Shown one piece after another: positions 45,699-56,188 of a DNA stretch of 64,000 bases. The stretch is taken from NCBI RefSeq assembly GCF_020171925.1, contig NZ_JAIVAR010000004.1:169929-233928 (forward strand). Direction: 5' to 3'. How positions within the stretch are numbered: the first letter of the stretch is position 1; each line of letters opens with the position of its first letter. The stretch is from Rossellomorea aquimaris. GTDB taxonomy: Bacteria; Bacillota; Bacilli; Bacillales; Bacillaceae_B. Made by a program: the position numbers and the translations under genes. The notes beneath the pieces were generated by a model. That model did no database searches, had not been told where the DNA came from, and saw nothing but the letters and a program-made list of their open reading frames with translations.

Positions 45699-45831
45699 GT
45701 TTGCGATGGAATTCTTTTGGGGGATGGTGAAAATGTGTTGGGTAGGCATTTAGGGGGCTCCCCACTTTTAGAGGTTTTTGGATAAAAGGAGTATGGATTT
45801 CTGATTGGGATTGTATCGGTTTTTTGGGTTA

Positions 45832-46160
45832 GGAGCATGTATTTTCGTTTAGGAGCATAAGTTCCTGATTGGGATCGTAAATTTTCTTTTTGGAGCATAG
45901 ATCCCTGATCTGGAGCGTAAATTTCATTTAAGATCATAAATCCCGGATTAGGAGCATAAACTTTCTTTTTGGAGCATAAATCTCGGATTAGGAGCATAAA
46001 CTTTCTTTTTGGAGCTTAGATCCCTGAGCTGGAGCGTAAATTTCATTTAAGATCATAAATCCCCGATTAGGAGCATAAACTTTCTTTTTGGAGCATAAAT
46101 CCCTAATTAGGAGCATAAACTTTCATTTAGGATCATAAATCTTGGATTAGGAGCATAAAC
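45832..46160. repeat. Tandem array of about 17 units of 20 nt (array 2)
   Basis: The core GGAGCATAAA (variants GGAGCGTAAA, GATCATAAA) recurs every 20 nt, sometimes 19. Two kinds of unit alternate, one ending CTTTCTTTTT and one ending TCCCGGATTA, giving a 40-nt super-period. A block of about 91 nt is repeated almost exactly at an offset of 119 nt (from 45893 and from 46012). It fills the gap between the rnhC and pheT terminators (45700-46290); degenerate units may extend left to about 45790. No gene is seen there. Confidence 0.9.
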
Positions 46161-46288
46161 TGTAAATCGGTTCCTTATCTCACCCTTCCACCCCCTCCCA
46201 ACGTTGGAATTACCAAGTACTTGCCCCTCTTACCCTCTCCATTCAAACAAAACGTCCATAAACAGCGCGATTCCCCCCAAAAAACAAA

Positions 46289-46331
46289 CAAAAAAAGGTG
46301 CCAGACCATACTACAGGTCTGACACCTTTTT
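46289..46331 (-). terminator. Terminator of pheST
   Basis: Stem AGGTG-CAGACC / GGTCTG-CACCT with one C-A mismatch, loop about 8 nt, then a run of U on the minus strand; 5 nt after the pheT stop. Confidence 0.88.
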
Positions 46332-46336
46332 ATAAT

Positions 46337-48751
46337 TTATCCTCTTAGTTCCGCTCCGGCTTTTTCCTTAACTGCAGCAAGGACGCCGTCATGGACTTTC
46401 ACGACTTCTTCATCCGTAAGTGTCTTTGCAGGATCGAAGTATTTCAACGAGAATGCAAGTGATTTCTTGCCTGGTTCCATATGCTCGCCTTCATACAGGT
46501 CGAATACGGATACCTCTTTAAGAAGTTTGCCTCCAGCCTCTTGAATGACAGACTTCAAATCTCCTGCTTTCACGTCAGTATCAACCACTAGGGCGATATC
46601 CCTTGTGATGGATGGATGACGTGGGATCGGAGTGTAGCTCAATGCCGGCTTTTCATAATGGAAAACAGGCTTCGCTTTCAGTTCGAATACATATGTTTCA
46701 TTGAGGTCAAGCTCTTTTTCGACTTCTGGGTGGATTGCACCGATGAATCCGATCACTTCTCCATCCAGTAGGATTTCAGCGGTTCTTCCTGGGTGAAGCC
46801 CATCCACTGTCCCTTGACGGAACGATACTGCTTCTGTCACGCCGAGTTCTTCGAACAGACCTTCAAGTATTCCTTTTGCCACATAGAAATCGACAGCCTT
46901 CTTTTCTCCCTGCCATGGGTGGCTATGCCATAACCCAGTCAGTGCCCCTGCAATATGTTCTTCTTCGGATGGAAGCTCCTCACCGGATTCTTTCAAGAAC
47001 ACGGATCCCACTTCGTAGAAAGCAAGGGAATCATTTTGACGCGCTTTATTGTAAGAGAGTACCTCGAGAAGCTGAGGGATGATGCTTAGACGCAGGTTGC
47101 TGCGTTCTTCACTCATCGGCATCAAGAGACGGACCGGTTCTTTTACATCAAGTGCGTATTTTGTAGCCTTCTCATCATTTGTCAATGAATACGTGATGGC
47201 TTGCAGCAGACCGGCACCTTCTAAGAAACGGCGTACCGTACGGCGTTTAAGCTGATGATTATTCAGTCCACCCGGTGTGCTTTCTCCTTTAGGGAGAGTA
47301 AGTGGAAGATTGTCATATCCGTACAAACGGGCCACTTCTTCGAGTAAGTCTTCTTGTATCGTGATGTCTCCCCTTCTTGTTGGGGCAGTGACCGTGAACG
47401 CCGTCCCTTCCACACTCACCTCGAATTGAAGGCGGCGGAAAATATCATTTACCTCTTCAACCGAAATCGACGTCCCTAATGATGAGTTGATTTTTTCAAG
47501 CGTGATTTCCACTACTGCTGGCTCGACAGTCAGCTCATCGAATAATACCGTTCCATCAAGAACTTCGCCGCCTGCGTATTCTGCCATCAGTTCAGCTGCG
47601 CGCTCGCCTGCTTTCAAGACGCGGTTCGGATCGACTCCTTTTTCATAGCGTGTACTTGCTTCACTACGGAGGCCGTGATCCTTGGAGGCGCCCCTCACAA
47701 TCGCACCTGTGAAGTATGCTGCCTCGAGGAGGACAGTCGTTGTGTCGTGCTGGACTTCGGAATTCGCTCCGCCCATGACACCTGCAAGGGCAACTGGTTC
47801 TTCTCCATTTGTGATCACCAGTTGACTTGAAGATAAGGTTCTTTCCGCATCATCAAGCGTAACGAATTTTTCACCGTCTTTTGCACGGCGGACAAGAATT
47901 TCCTTCGATCCGAGACGATCGTAATCGAATGCATGGAGGGGCTGACCGTATTCCAACAGGATGTAGTTCGTGATATCAACTACGTTATTATGCGGACGGA
48001 TCCCGGCAGCGATCAATGCATTCTGCATCCATAGTGGCGAAGGGCCAATCTTTACATTTTTGATGATTTTCGCACCATATAGAGGATTATCTTCTTTCGC
48101 TTCCACGTTTACCGTGATGTAATCGGAAGCCTTTTCTTCACCTGCTTCTGTGTTCACTTCCGGAAGCTTCACTTCGCGATCCAAAATCGCTGCCACTTCA
48201 TACGCAACACCAAGCATGCTTAAGCAGTCCGAACGGTTTGGTGTCAAGCCCAGCTCTAGGATGGCATCATCCAGGTTCAATAGCTCAACAGCATCCCTGC
48301 CTACTTCTGCATCCTCGGAGAATACATAGATCCCTTCTGCATGCTCTTTTGGTACAAGCTTGCCTTCGACACCCAATTCCTGAAGGGAACAGATCATCCC
48401 ATGGGAAGCTTCGCCGCGAAGTTTTGCTTTTTTAATTTTGAAATTACCCGGTAGCACCGCGCCCACTTTAGCAACGGCCACTTTTTGACCCTTGGCGACA
48501 TTCGGGGCACCGCAGATGATCTGTACAGGCTCCTCTTCGCCCACATCCACCTGGCACTTATTCAATTTATCTGCATCCGGATGCGGTTCGCACTCAAGGA
48601 CATGACCTACGACCACGTTCTTGATTCCAGCACCGACTCTTTCGACGCCTTCAACCTCGATTCCGCTCCTTGTGATTTTTTCAGCCAGATCTTCAGGAGT
48701 GACTCCTGACAGATCCACATAATTTTCTAACCATTTATATGAAACAAACAT
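46337..48751 (-). CDS. pheT: Phenylalanyl-tRNA synthetase beta subunit
   Basis: 804 residues: N-terminal tRNA-binding (EMAP-like) domain [24 protein letters not shown]3/B4 editing domain, B5 DNA-binding fold, catalytic-like core and C-terminal anticodon-binding ferredoxin fold ([12 protein letters not shown]). Works as alpha2-beta2 with PheS, 31 nt upstream; both lie under one Phe T-box leader. Confidence 0.97.
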   Translation of the reverse strand: MFVSYKWLENYVDLSGVTPEDLAEKITRSGIEVEGVERVGAGIKNVVVGHVLECEPHPDADKLNKCQVDVGEEEPVQIICGAPNVAKGQKVAVAKVGAVLPGNFKIKKAKLRGEASHGMICSLQELGVEGKLVPKEHAEGIYVFSEDAEVGRDAVELLNLDDAILELGLTPNRSDCLSMLGVAYEVAAILDREVKLPEVNTEAGEEKASDYITVNVEAKEDNPLYGAKIIKNVKIGPSPLWMQNALIAAGIRPHNNVVDITNYILLEYGQPLHAFDYDRLGSKEILVRRAKDGEKFVTLDDAERTLSSSQLVITNGEEPVALAGVMGGANSEVQHDTTTVLLEAAYFTGAIVRGASKDHGLRSEASTRYEKGVDPNRVLKAGERAAELMAEYAGGEVLDGTVLFDELTVEPAVVEITLEKINSSLGTSISVEEVNDIFRRLQFEVSVEGTAFTVTAPTRRGDITIQEDLLEEVARLYGYDNLPLTLPKGESTPGGLNNHQLKRRTVRRFLEGAGLLQAITYSLTNDEKATKYALDVKEPVRLLMPMSEERSNLRLSIIPQLLEVLSYNKARQNDSLAFYEVGSVFLKESGEELPSEEEHIAGALTGLWHSHPWQGEKKAVDFYVAKGILEGLFEELGVTEAVSFRQGTVDGLHPGRTAEILLDGEVIGFIGAIHPEVEKELDLNETYVFELKAKPVFHYEKPALSYTPIPRHPSITRDIALVVDTDVKAGDLKSVIQEAGGKLLKEVSVFDLYEGEHMEPGKKSLAFSLKYFDPAKTLTDEEVVKVHDGVLAAVKEKAGAELRG

Positions 48752-48782
48752 GTTTTTACCTCCGCTCGATAATAGTGTTGCC

Positions 48783-49820
48783 TTACTCGGTCACGTTGAA
48801 TTGTGTTACAAAACGGGTATCATTCGTGTAGAAATGACGGATGTCATCGATTCCGTATTTCAGCATCGCGATACGCTCAGGTCCCATACCGAATGCAAAA
48901 CCTGTATATTCGTTCGGATCGAATCCTGCCATTTCAAGTACGTTCGGGTGAACCATCCCGGCTCCGAGAATTTCGATCCAGCCGGTACCCTTACATACAC
49001 GGCAGCCTTCTCCCCCGCAGATTTTACAAGAGATATCCATCTCGACGGATGGTTCGGTGAATGGGAAGAAACTTGGGCGCAGGCGGATGTCACGGTCTTC
49101 GCCGAACATTTTCTTCGCGAATACGTTTAACGTCCCTTTCAGATCACTCATGCGGATATCTTTATCGACGACTAGCCCTTCAATTTGCATGAACTGATGG
49201 GAATGCGTCGCATCATCCGTATCGCGGCGGTATACTTTACCTGGACAAATGATTTTGATTGGACCCTTTCCTTTCGCAAGCTCCATCGTTCTTGCCTGGA
49301 CAGGTGATGTATGGGTCCTTAGCAATGTCTCTTCCGTGATGTAGAAGGAATCCTGCATATCCCGGGCAGGGTGTCCCTTCGGAAGGTTCAGCGCTTCGAA
49401 GTTATAGTAGTCTTTTTCAACTTCCGGTCCTTCTGCAACGGTGTAGCCCATTCCGATGAATAAATCCTCGATTTCTTCAATGATCATCGTTAGCGGATGA
49501 TGGTTCCCTTTTCTGACAGGTCTACCTGGAAGTGTCACGTCGATTGTTTCTGATTGAAGCTTCTTCTCGACCGCTTCCTTTTCAAGCTTCGCCTGTTTCG
49601 CTTCGATCTTCTCTGTGATTGCACCGCGCACTTCATTGGCAAGTGCCCCCATTTTAGGACGTTCTTCCGCTGAAAGTTTCCCCATGCCTTTCAATACTTC
49701 TGTTACAGGGCCTTTCTTTCCGAGGTAAGCGACCCGGATGTCATTCAATTCTTTTAGGTCCTGTGCTTCGTTGATTTTTTCAATTGCTTCGGTTTGAAGG
49801 GATCGTAATTTATCCTCCAT
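48783..49820 (-). CDS. pheS: Phenylalanyl-tRNA synthetase alpha subunit
   Basis: 345-residue class II synthetase catalytic subunit. N-terminal coiled coil (residues 1-85), then motif 1, motif 2 ([26 protein letters not shown]) and motif 3 ([22 protein letters not shown]). The E. coli-type A294-equivalent lies in FGMG. It is preceded by a complete T-box leader and terminator. Confidence 0.98.
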   Translation of the reverse strand: MEDKLRSLQTEAIEKINEAQDLKELNDIRVAYLGKKGPVTEVLKGMGKLSAEERPKMGALANEVRGAITEKIEAKQAKLEKEAVEKKLQSETIDVTLPGRPVRKGNHHPLTMIIEEIEDLFIGMGYTVAEGPEVEKDYYNFEALNLPKGHPARDMQDSFYITEETLLRTHTSPVQARTMELAKGKGPIKIICPGKVYRRDTDDATHSHQFMQIEGLVVDKDIRMSDLKGTLNVFAKKMFGEDRDIRLRPSFFPFTEPSVEMDISCKICGGEGCRVCKGTGWIEILGAGMVHPNVLEMAGFDPNEYTGFAFGMGPERIAMLKYGIDDIRHFYTNDTRFVTQFNVTE

Positions 49821-49948
49821 GTTTCTTCCTCCTTTATGGTCGTGAATCAGGCAGTTTCATACACTATTTACAAAGACCGTTCCTTTCCGCTCTAGGCACT
49901 CACTTTCTTGGGCGAGAGCCTCCGGGAAAATCCAAGATCCTTGAAAAA

Positions 49949-50215
49949 CAAAAAAACCCCATCCCTGGAAAGGGACGAGGTTTGTGATCGCGGTACCACC
50001 CTTATAAGCATATCAACGATCGATACACTCACTTGATTCGGATAACGGCTTTGCCGGTGCATCTTTACATTTCAATGATGAAATGGTCCCGATGCCAACT
50101 CGAGAGGTGAAATGTTCACGTCACGTTATTCTTAAGAATGCTTCCAGTCTGACGGCATTCTCTCCCTTGAAGAATCTTCTGTGCGCTACTTTCCTCTGTC
50201 TTCGTTTTTTAAAGT
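49949..50215 (-). promoter_or_regulatory. T-box riboswitch of pheST (tRNA-Phe)
   Basis: The T-box sequence AGGGTGGTACCGCG is at 49989-50002. The terminator is AACCTCGTCCCT / AGGGATGGGGTT plus seven U (49949-49982). Stem I shows AGAGG paired with CCTCT next to a specifier UUC (in ACATTTCACCTCT), a phenylalanine codon. Uncharged tRNA-Phe should stabilise the antiterminator and switch pheST on. Confidence 0.94.
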
Positions 50216-50226
50216 ATATGTGCATT

Positions 50227-50255
50227 ATTATAATGAATTATTCTCGAGAATTCAA
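50227..50255 (-). promoter_or_regulatory. Sigma-A promoter of pheST
   Basis: Minus strand TTGAAT (50250-50255), 17-nt spacer, TATAAT (50227-50232), just upstream of the T-box leader. Confidence 0.7.
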
Positions 50256-50271
50256 ACACTTTCAAGAACAA

Positions 50272-51027
50272 TTATTGCCCATTTTTAAAATAATATAACA
50301 GGATGCCCGCCGCAATCGCGACATTCAGGGATTCACTTTTCCCATAGATCGGGATATACAGGTTCTGATCTGTCTGGGAAAGGGTATCCGGACTCATTCC
50401 GTTCCCTTCATTGCCGACGATCAGAGCGTATGAGTCCCGTGGCTTGATTGATGTATATTCTTCACCGCCTTCAAGCGCAGTGCCATAGACAGGGATCCCC
50501 TTTTCCTTGAGTACAGAGATGATTTCAGCGAGCTCACCCCTTATGATCGGGACGTGAAAATGACTTCCCTGCGCAGACCGGAGCACCTTTGGATTATAGG
50601 GATCGACCGTACCTTTCCCAAGGATGATCCCATCGATTCCTGAAGCTTCGGCCGTACGGATGATTGTTCCGATATTCCCAGGGTCCTGGAGACCGTCAAG
50701 CAGCAGGAATTTCTTGCCGTTGATGTCCGAGGCATCTTTCTGCCTGCAAACGGCAAACACCCCCTGAGTCGTTTCAGTATCGGCAAGTGCTTTGCCTGCG
50801 TCCTCTGAGACCTGTATCAAATCGACACCATCAAGATTCCATTTTCCCGGCAAATCTGTACCTTCTATAAAAATGAGCTCAATCACCGTATCCTGCTGCT
50901 TCAATGCCTCTTCAACGAGGTGAAAGCCTTCCACGATATATGTATGGGATTCTTCTCTTCCCTTTTTGGTCAATAACTTCTTCCACTGCTTCACGACAGG
51001 GTTTTTAGAGGATTGAATAACCTTCAA
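50272..51027 (-). CDS. ysgA: TrmH/SpoU-family RNA 2'-O-methyltransferase (B. subtilis YsgA)
   Basis: SPOUT methyltransferase using S-adenosylmethionine on rRNA or tRNA ribose. An N-terminal substrate-binding domain is followed by knot motifs LDGLQDPGNIGTIIRTAEASG, IVGNEGNGM and IPIYGKSESLNVAIAAGILLY. 251 residues from the TTG at 51027 (GAAGGAG 9 nt upstream; the product MKVIQSSKNPVVKQWKKL aligns with B. subtilis from residue 1) rather than the GTG at 51045. The modified nucleotide is unknown. Confidence 0.9.
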   Translation of the reverse strand: MKVIQSSKNPVVKQWKKLLTKKGREESHTYIVEGFHLVEEALKQQDTVIELIFIEGTDLPGKWNLDGVDLIQVSEDAGKALADTETTQGVFAVCRQKDASDINGKKFLLLDGLQDPGNIGTIIRTAEASGIDGIILGKGTVDPYNPKVLRSAQGSHFHVPIIRGELAEIISVLKEKGIPVYGTALEGGEEYTSIKPRDSYALIVGNEGNGMSPDTLSQTDQNLYIPIYGKSESLNVAIAAGILLYYFKNGQ

Positions 51028-51153
51028 TCTTACCCGCTCCTTCACTTTTACATTTCAAGTTTTCATTATACCTTAACTTACATACATAATAAATTCAATC
51101 TGAGACAAGATAACAATGAATTCCTCATCCTATAGCAAAAGGAGAAATGCGGC

Positions 51154-51369
51154 ATGAACCTTAATTTGAGAAAAGCGATTATACACAATGTTTCTGGGAA
51201 CAGCCAGGAAGAGTTAAAGGATACAATCGTCGATGCCATCCAAGGCGGAGAAGAAAAAACACTTCCGGGCTTAGGAGTACTCCTTGAGGTATTCTGGCAG
51301 AATGCTGACCCACAGGAACAGCAAATGCTCCTTGAAACATTGGAAGAATCATTGCAGCAACAGCATTAA
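51154..51369 (+). CDS. sspI: Small acid-soluble spore protein I
   Basis: 71-residue minor forespore protein, very close to B. subtilis SspI ([21 protein letters not shown], then [23 protein letters not shown]). Unlike alpha/beta SASPs its DNA binding is not established. AAAGGAG precedes the ATG. A CATAATA element at 51085-51091 could be a sigma-G -10, with a poor -35. Divergent from the methyltransferase gene. Confidence 0.96.
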   Translation: MNLNLRKAIIHNVSGNSQEELKDTIVDAIQGGEEKTLPGLGVLLEVFWQNADPQEQQMLLETLEESLQQQH

Positions 51370-51372
51370 TGA

Positions 51373-51403
51373 AACGGGTGACCTGGTCGGGTCACCCGTT
51401 TTT
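51373..51403 (+). terminator. Terminator of sspI
   Basis: 11-bp stem AACGGGTGACC / GGTCACCCGTT with a 6-nt loop then TTTC; 4 nt after the stop. Confidence 0.9.
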
Positions 51404-51412
51404 CATTAATAG

Positions 51413-51445
51413 AAAAAAGCCCCGCTATGACAGAGGGGCTTTTTT
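51413..51445. terminator. Terminator of the M42 peptidase gene
   Basis: Stem AAAAAAGCCCC / GGGGCTTTTTT with an 11-nt loop, lying 5 nt after the peptidase stop; symmetric, so it also backs up sspI termination. Confidence 0.9.
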
Positions 51446-51449
51446 GACA

Positions 51450-52535
51450 TCAATCAAATGTGATTTTCGCAACCGTATCTTTATCAAGCTTCTTGATTAC
51501 TTCAGTGATCAATTTCACTGCATTCTCATAATCATCACGGTGAAGCATGGCAGCGTGAGAGTGGATATAGCGTGTAGCAATGGTAATGGACAGCGCAGGT
51601 ACACCGTTCGCCGTCAAGTGAATCGCACCTGAATCCGTCCCTCCGCCCGCAATGGCATCGAACTGATATGGAATGTTGTGCTCATCGGCTGTGTCCGTTA
51701 CGAAGTCACGAAGACCTTTATGCGAAACCATCGAAGCATCATACAGGATGATTTGCGGACCTTCGCCCATTTTGCTTTGGGCTTCTTTTTCAGAGATTCC
51801 CGGTGTATCGCCCGCGATTCCAACATCGACACCGAATGCGATATCAGGTTGGATCTTCGCTGCTGAAGTCCTTGCTCCGCGAAGACCGACTTCTTCCTGG
51901 ACCGTTCCCACACCGTACACGATATTTGGATGCTCTTCATCTTTCAAATTCTTCAGTACGTCAATGGCGATTGCACAACCGATACGGTTATCCCACGCTT
52001 TGGCAAGGAGCATCTTTTCATTGTTCATAACAGTGAACTCGAAATAAGGAACGACCATATCCCCAGGCTTCACTCCCCATTCTTGCGCTTCTTCACGGCT
52101 TGACGCGCCGATATCAATAAACATATCTTTGATTTCAACAGGCTTTTTACGCGCTTCTGCCGGAAGGATGTGAGGTGGCTTGGAACCGATGACACCCGTC
52201 ACTTCCCCTTTGCCCGTCACGATGGTCACGCGTTGTGCAAGCATGACTTGTGACCACCAGCCGCCAACCGTCTGGAAGCGAAGGAACCCCTTGTGATCGA
52301 TTTGAGTGACCATGAATCCGACTTCATCAAGATGTCCGGCTACCATGATTTTTGGACCATTTTCATCCCCGACTTTTTTGGCGATGAGGCTGCCTAGATT
52401 ATCCGTCGTGATTTCATCTGCAAATGGTTCTATGTATTTCTTCATAACATCCCTTGCTTCTTTTTCATTGCCGGGAACACCTTTTGCATCCGTCAGATCC
52501 TTAAGCATCGTCAATGTTTCATCTAATTTTGTCAT
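51450..52535 (-). CDS. ysdC: M42-family aminopeptidase/endoglucanase-like protein (B. subtilis YsdC)
   Basis: 361-residue dinuclear-metal aminopeptidase. Metal and catalytic positions are visible: [11 protein letters not shown] (His, Asp), [27 protein letters not shown] (Glu pair), [13 protein letters not shown] and the C-terminal [11 protein letters not shown]. The PDZ-like insertion of M42 enzymes forms the dodecamer contacts. It works on short peptides; the cellulase name is historical. Monocistronic. Confidence 0.94.
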   Translation of the reverse strand: MTKLDETLTMLKDLTDAKGVPGNEKEARDVMKKYIEPFADEITTDNLGSLIAKKVGDENGPKIMVAGHLDEVGFMVTQIDHKGFLRFQTVGGWWSQVMLAQRVTIVTGKGEVTGVIGSKPPHILPAEARKKPVEIKDMFIDIGASSREEAQEWGVKPGDMVVPYFEFTVMNNEKMLLAKAWDNRIGCAIAIDVLKNLKDEEHPNIVYGVGTVQEEVGLRGARTSAAKIQPDIAFGVDVGIAGDTPGISEKEAQSKMGEGPQIILYDASMVSHKGLRDFVTDTADEHNIPYQFDAIAGGGTDSGAIHLTANGVPALSITIATRYIHSHAAMLHRDDYENAVKLITEVIKKLDKDTVAKITFD

Positions 52536-52615
52536 TCTTTCGACCCCCTAAATAATTAAACTATTTCCATTATACTAAATTCTTTCCATTCCATCAAAAT
52601 TACTCCCTGCCGTTC

Positions 52616-53104
52616 TTAATATCCTTCTTTTTGACGTTCATAATTCACTTTGTTTTTATTCAGGTAAGCGTGATACACATCATCCCTTGAGAAGCCGAGT
52701 ACCTCCCCCAGCAACAAGTACTGATTGAACATGGTGAAAAAATGGTTCACGGAACGCTCTTCCCTGAATTCGACGATGGACTTGAACACGTGAAGGAATT
52801 GTTCATTTAGGTCTTCTCCACCCGCATGCTGTTCATTCACATCAATCTCTTCAAGTCCTATTTCAAGGCCCAGCGAAAGGATGAAATGGATTCCGTCCAC
52901 ATATTCTTCCAATATGATGCTTTTCTCGGAAGGTGCTTTCTTACTCCAGAACTTGAAGCTCCTCGTCTCATTCGCAAGCTCGCCCGCTTCAACGAGCAAT
53001 GCGAGGATTTTTTTATCAACCAGATCCTCATCCTCCAGACCATGCTCACTTTCAATGTGCTGATCAAGATCCTTCTGCATATGTAGTAGTTCTTCGATTT
53101 TCAT
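52616..53104 (-). CDS. Dimeric all-alpha dUTP diphosphatase
   Basis: 162 residues of the MazG-like all-alpha NTP pyrophosphatase superfamily. Acidic metal-binding helices: LLVEAGELANETRSFKFW (ExxE-type) and ILEEYVDGIHFILSLGLEIG (E..D). Hydrolyses dUTP/dUDP to keep uracil out of DNA. No trimeric Dut motifs. It sits between the M42 peptidase and divergent ysdB; not part of an evident operon. Confidence 0.85.
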   Translation of the reverse strand: MKIEELLHMQKDLDQHIESEHGLEDEDLVDKKILALLVEAGELANETRSFKFWSKKAPSEKSIILEEYVDGIHFILSLGLEIGLEEIDVNEQHAGGEDLNEQFLHVFKSIVEFREERSVNHFFTMFNQYLLLGEVLGFSRDDVYHAYLNKNKVNYERQKEGY

Positions 53105-53182
53105 ACGATCTCCTCACCTCTTCATATTTTTGTTCACTCTACTTCAGTATGACAAACTTTTAGGCTTTTTTTAAATAAAATG

Positions 53183-53208
53183 TGAAACCTTTTTCTATTT
53201 ACTCCGTA
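53183..53208 (+). promoter_or_regulatory. Sigma-W promoter of ysdB
   Basis: TGAAAC (53183-53188), exactly 16 nt, CGTA (53205-53208): a perfect match to the ECF sigma-W consensus. ysdB belongs to the sigma-W regulon in B. subtilis. Confidence 0.9.
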
Positions 53209-53247
53209 AGTAATAATAGAAGATCTATGCCTATGGAGGTAATTTAC

Positions 53248-53637
53248 ATGCTTTGGCTCATTCGGTTCATCCTTATTGTCCTCATTATCTACTTGTTTTA
53301 CCGTAGCTTCAAATATATCGTCGATCCGAAACGCAAGTTGGAGCTTGCACAGGAACAAAAGCGCTTTTACTTCCTCGATGACCAGGAAAACGTCAGAAAG
53401 AATTTTCATTTGACATACAAAGGGGTTTTATTTGAAGGGGAAAAATACCTGGGTACGACTGAAAAGGCGTTCGAGGTTGTCTCGATTTTTGTCTGGACAA
53501 ATAACGCTTCATCCTTGCAGGGTCTCCGTTTGGAAGATTTCCATTATCTACAGGATGAAATCCATGAGCGGTATCCAAATGCCAAGATCGACTGGAAGAG
53601 TCCAATCAATGAATTTTTACAAACATCCGATACATGA
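53248..53637 (+). CDS. ysdB: Sigma-W-controlled membrane-anchored protein YsdB
   Basis: 129 residues: one N-terminal transmembrane helix (LWLIRFILIVLIIYLFYR) and a basic then mixed cytoplasmic domain (YIVDPKRKLELAQEQKRF, FEGEKYLGTTEKAF). Same length as B. subtilis YsdB. The ATG at 53248 has GGAGGT 7-8 nt upstream; the longer frame to 53182 would include the promoter itself and is rejected. Function unknown beyond cell-envelope stress control. Confidence 0.88.
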   Translation: MLWLIRFILIVLIIYLFYRSFKYIVDPKRKLELAQEQKRFYFLDDQENVRKNFHLTYKGVLFEGEKYLGTTEKAFEVVSIFVWTNNASSLQGLRLEDFHYLQDEIHERYPNAKIDWKSPINEFLQTSDT

Positions 53638-53668
53638 AAAGGGAACCTGGCTAGGTTCCCTTTTCATG
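53633..53668. terminator. Bidirectional terminator between ysdB and the VTT-domain gene
   Basis: A perfect 16-bp stem CATGAAAAGGGAACCT / AGGTTCCCTTTTCATG with a 4-nt loop between converging genes. Confidence 0.9.
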
Positions 53669-53677
53669 TCGGATCAA

Positions 53678-54259
53678 TTAATACATACGATTTTTCTCCG
53701 GGAAAAACTCATTCCACTGGATGACCCTTACCTTTTCTCTTAGCAAATAAAAGAGTACGATCAGGGCCATCAGGATCATAAGTAGGATGGGAGGGGAAAA
53801 TTGCTTGATATATTGGCCAAACACCGTGTAGAAAAATGCAAGCGGAATATTGGAAATGAAGGTGGCGCGAACGAAAGGCTTGAACTGCGGATTTTTCTGC
53901 ATCAAACAGAGATTGAGCAGTTGATAATGAATGAAAGGTATGAGCCTCAGCACGGCAATTTGCCCCGTGGTCAAATCGGCACTCCTCCCGAACCACTTCT
54001 CCTTCAACCTCAACAGGCGTTCATAAAAAGATGTAAAACTCTTGATGGCAAAATAAAAAATGATGGATAAGAGCGTCAATCCGATAAGCGAGTACACCGT
54101 ACCGAGAATGCTTCCGAAAAGGATCCCACCTGCCATACATACCAGCGCGACGGGGATAAACAGGAACTGCCTCAATACGTGAAACAGGATAAACAGGACA
54201 GGAGCGATATACCCACTAGCTTCCATGATGGCGAATGCTGTTACGAGTCTGTCGTCCAT
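53678..54259 (-). CDS. TVP38/TMEM64 (VTT/DedA-like) membrane protein
   Basis: 193 residues, five to six hydrophobic helices, with the VTT-domain features FHVLRQFLFIPVALVCMAGGILFGSILGTVYSLIG and RLIPFIHYQLLNL. The family includes lipid scramblase-like proteins; the exact role here is unknown. Single gene converging with ysdB. Confidence 0.82.
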   Translation of the reverse strand: MDDRLVTAFAIMEASGYIAPVLFILFHVLRQFLFIPVALVCMAGGILFGSILGTVYSLIGLTLLSIIFYFAIKSFTSFYERLLRLKEKWFGRSADLTTGQIAVLRLIPFIHYQLLNLCLMQKNPQFKPFVRATFISNIPLAFFYTVFGQYIKQFSPPILLMILMALIVLFYLLREKVRVIQWNEFFPEKNRMY

Positions 54260-54405
54260 AGCTAATGTAGACCTCCTTCTGCTGCCTCTATTCTCTACAG
54301 TTTATACATTTTGTCTACACAGTATGACATATCGCGGATAATAATGGCATGGAGGAGGGGTCCATCCGTCGGCATCCCACCCATTAAGTCTGTCCCCATT
54401 CCTCA

Positions 54406-54684
54406 TTAAATACCTTGATTCACCCAAATGAACAGGATGCTGTGAAGTATGACAAGCAATGGGAAGCCCATGGAAAATGATTTGTGCTTCGTCTTGTGCC
54501 TGTAGACCTTCATCGCGACATAAGATCCGTAACTGCCACCGATGATGGCAACGGTCCACAATGTCTTCTCCTTGATCCGAAATTCATGTCTCTGCGCTTT
54601 CTTCTTATCGTTCCTCATAAGGCTGAAGCCGATGATATTGATGATGAGGATGTAGATGTATAGGAGATTTAGTAAAGATTCCAT
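54406..54684 (-). CDS. ysdA: DUF1294 membrane protein YsdA
   Basis: 92 residues with three hydrophobic helices and the family sequence NDKKKAQRHEFRIKEKTLWTVAIIGGSYGSYVAMKVYRHKTKHKSF. Function unknown. Located beside rplT as in B. subtilis. The 54260-54405 stretch before it holds no feature I can support. Confidence 0.88.
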   Translation of the reverse strand: MESLLNLLYIYILIINIIGFSLMRNDKKKAQRHEFRIKEKTLWTVAIIGGSYGSYVAMKVYRHKTKHKSFSMGFPLLVILHSILFIWVNQGI

Positions 54685-54767
54685 TATTGTTACCTTCTTT
54701 CATTGGAGTTGTAAACGGTATTAACATCTCAAATTCAATTACTTTCAAAGTTACGTGTTTGTTAATT

Positions 54768-54880
54768 ACCGCTAATGATTTCCGTGCAAGACTTCGCTTT
54801 AAGCGGGCGGTTGGTGAGCCTCCTCGTCGCTAACGCATCGCGGAAAGCGAGCACCTTCCGTTCCAATCACCTACTACTCG
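54768..54880. repeat. Member of the inverted-repeat family, copy D (right arm decayed)
   Basis: The left arm ACCGCTAATGATTTCCGTGC continues as AAGACTTCGCTTTAAGCGGG and GGTGAGCCTCCTCGTCGC, as in copy C. The right part is replaced by CGGAAAGCGAGCACCTTCCG TTCCAATCA, shared with copy E. Confidence 0.75.
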
Positions 54881-54919
54881 TTTCTTCTAAATCAACAAAG
54901 TTTATGAAAATAGCCTATT

Positions 54920-54955
54920 ATAAAGAAAGGACTGACCTCAAATGGCCAGTCCTTT
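54920..54955 (-). terminator. Terminator of infC-rpmI-rplT
   Basis: Stem AAAGGACTG / CAGTCCTTT extended by GACC/GGCC, then TCTTTATA on the minus strand, about 30 nt after the rplT stop. Confidence 0.82.
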
Positions 54956-54984
54956 TACTCTGTTTGCGCTAGGGCAATCAGATC

Positions 54985-55356
<372 letters not shown>

Positions 55357-55374
55357 CTATTTCTTACGTGCTTT

Positions 55375-55575
55375 TTATTTAAGGTTGTCAAGCATATGAC
55401 GAATGCGTTTGAAATCTCCTTTAGAGACAACAGCTGCTTTACGAAGTTTACGCTTCGCTTTAGTAGATTTGTTTGCGAATAAGTGGCTTGTGTAAGCGTG
55501 AGAACGTTTAAGTTTACCAGAACCTGTTTTCTTGAAACGCTTAGCTGAGCCGCGGTGAGTTTTCATTTTTGGCAT
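55375..55575 (-). CDS. rpmI: 50S ribosomal protein L35
   Basis: 66 residues, highly basic ([24 protein letters not shown]), full length. Lies 30 nt upstream of rplT and 22 nt downstream of infC in one operon. Confidence 0.99.
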   Translation of the reverse strand: MPKMKTHRGSAKRFKKTGSGKLKRSHAYTSHLFANKSTKAKRKLRKAAVVSKGDFKRIRHMLDNLK

Positions 55576-55597
55576 GTGCTTTTCCTCCTCGGGTCGT

Positions 55598-56116
55598 TTA
55601 TTTTTCGTTAACTGGTGCTAGCACCAAGAACATGCTGCGACCATCCATTTTTGGCTTTGATTCAACAGTTGCAAGATCTTTACACTCATCTGAGAAACGA
55701 TCCAGTACACGTTGACCAATTTCTTTGTGCGTGATCGCACGGCCTTTAAATCGGATCGACGCCTTTACTTTGTCTCCTTTTTCAAGGAACTTGCGTGCGT
55801 TGCGAAGCTTCGTATTGAAATCATGCTCATCAATCGTAGGGCTTAAGCGCACCTCTTTAAGGTTGATGATCTTTTGATTTTTACGCGCTTCTTTTTCTTT
55901 CTTTTGTTGTTCAAATTTAAACTTTCCGTAGTCCATGATACGGGCAACGGGTGGTTTCGCATTTGGAGCAACAAGAACAAGATCAAGATTTACACGTTCA
56001 GCGATTTCAAGGGCTTCATTCTTGGATTTGATTCCAAGCTGCTCGCCATTTTGATCGATTAGACGTACTTCACGGGCACGAATGGTTTCGTTTAAGATCA
56101 TGTCTTTGCTAATAAT
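55598..56116 (-). CDS. infC: Translation initiation factor IF-3 with AUU start codon
   Basis: 172 residues: N-terminal domain [22 protein letters not shown], basic linker [12 protein letters not shown]-terminal 30S-binding domain. The protein aligns with B. subtilis IF-3 (MISKD) only if it starts at the ATT at 56114-56116, 5 nt after GGAGGT. Rare AUU starts on infC are an established feedback device because IF-3 itself discriminates against them. The nearest ATG would remove the first residues. Confidence 0.95.
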   Translation of the reverse strand: MISKDMILNETIRAREVRLIDQNGEQLGIKSKNEALEIAERVNLDLVLVAPNAKPPVARIMDYGKFKFEQQKKEKEARKNQKIINLKEVRLSPTIDEHDFNTKLRNARKFLEKGDKVKASIRFKGRAITHKEIGQRVLDRFSDECKDLATVESKPKMDGRSMFLVLAPVNEK

Positions 56117-56188
56117 TAGCCACCTCCAAGGTTTATTAAAAGAATACATCGGCTTTGGTCTCAGGCACCCGCACGTTTTTGTTTGCAC

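Noticed and set aside
45288..45765. Long minus-strand frames opposite rnhC
   Set aside because: Shadows of the rnhC coding frame; no ribosome site and no recognisable protein.
45832..46160. CRISPR array
   Set aside because: Units are 19-20 nt including the variable part, cores are only about 10 nt, 'spacers' recur in two alternating types, and no cas gene is nearby.
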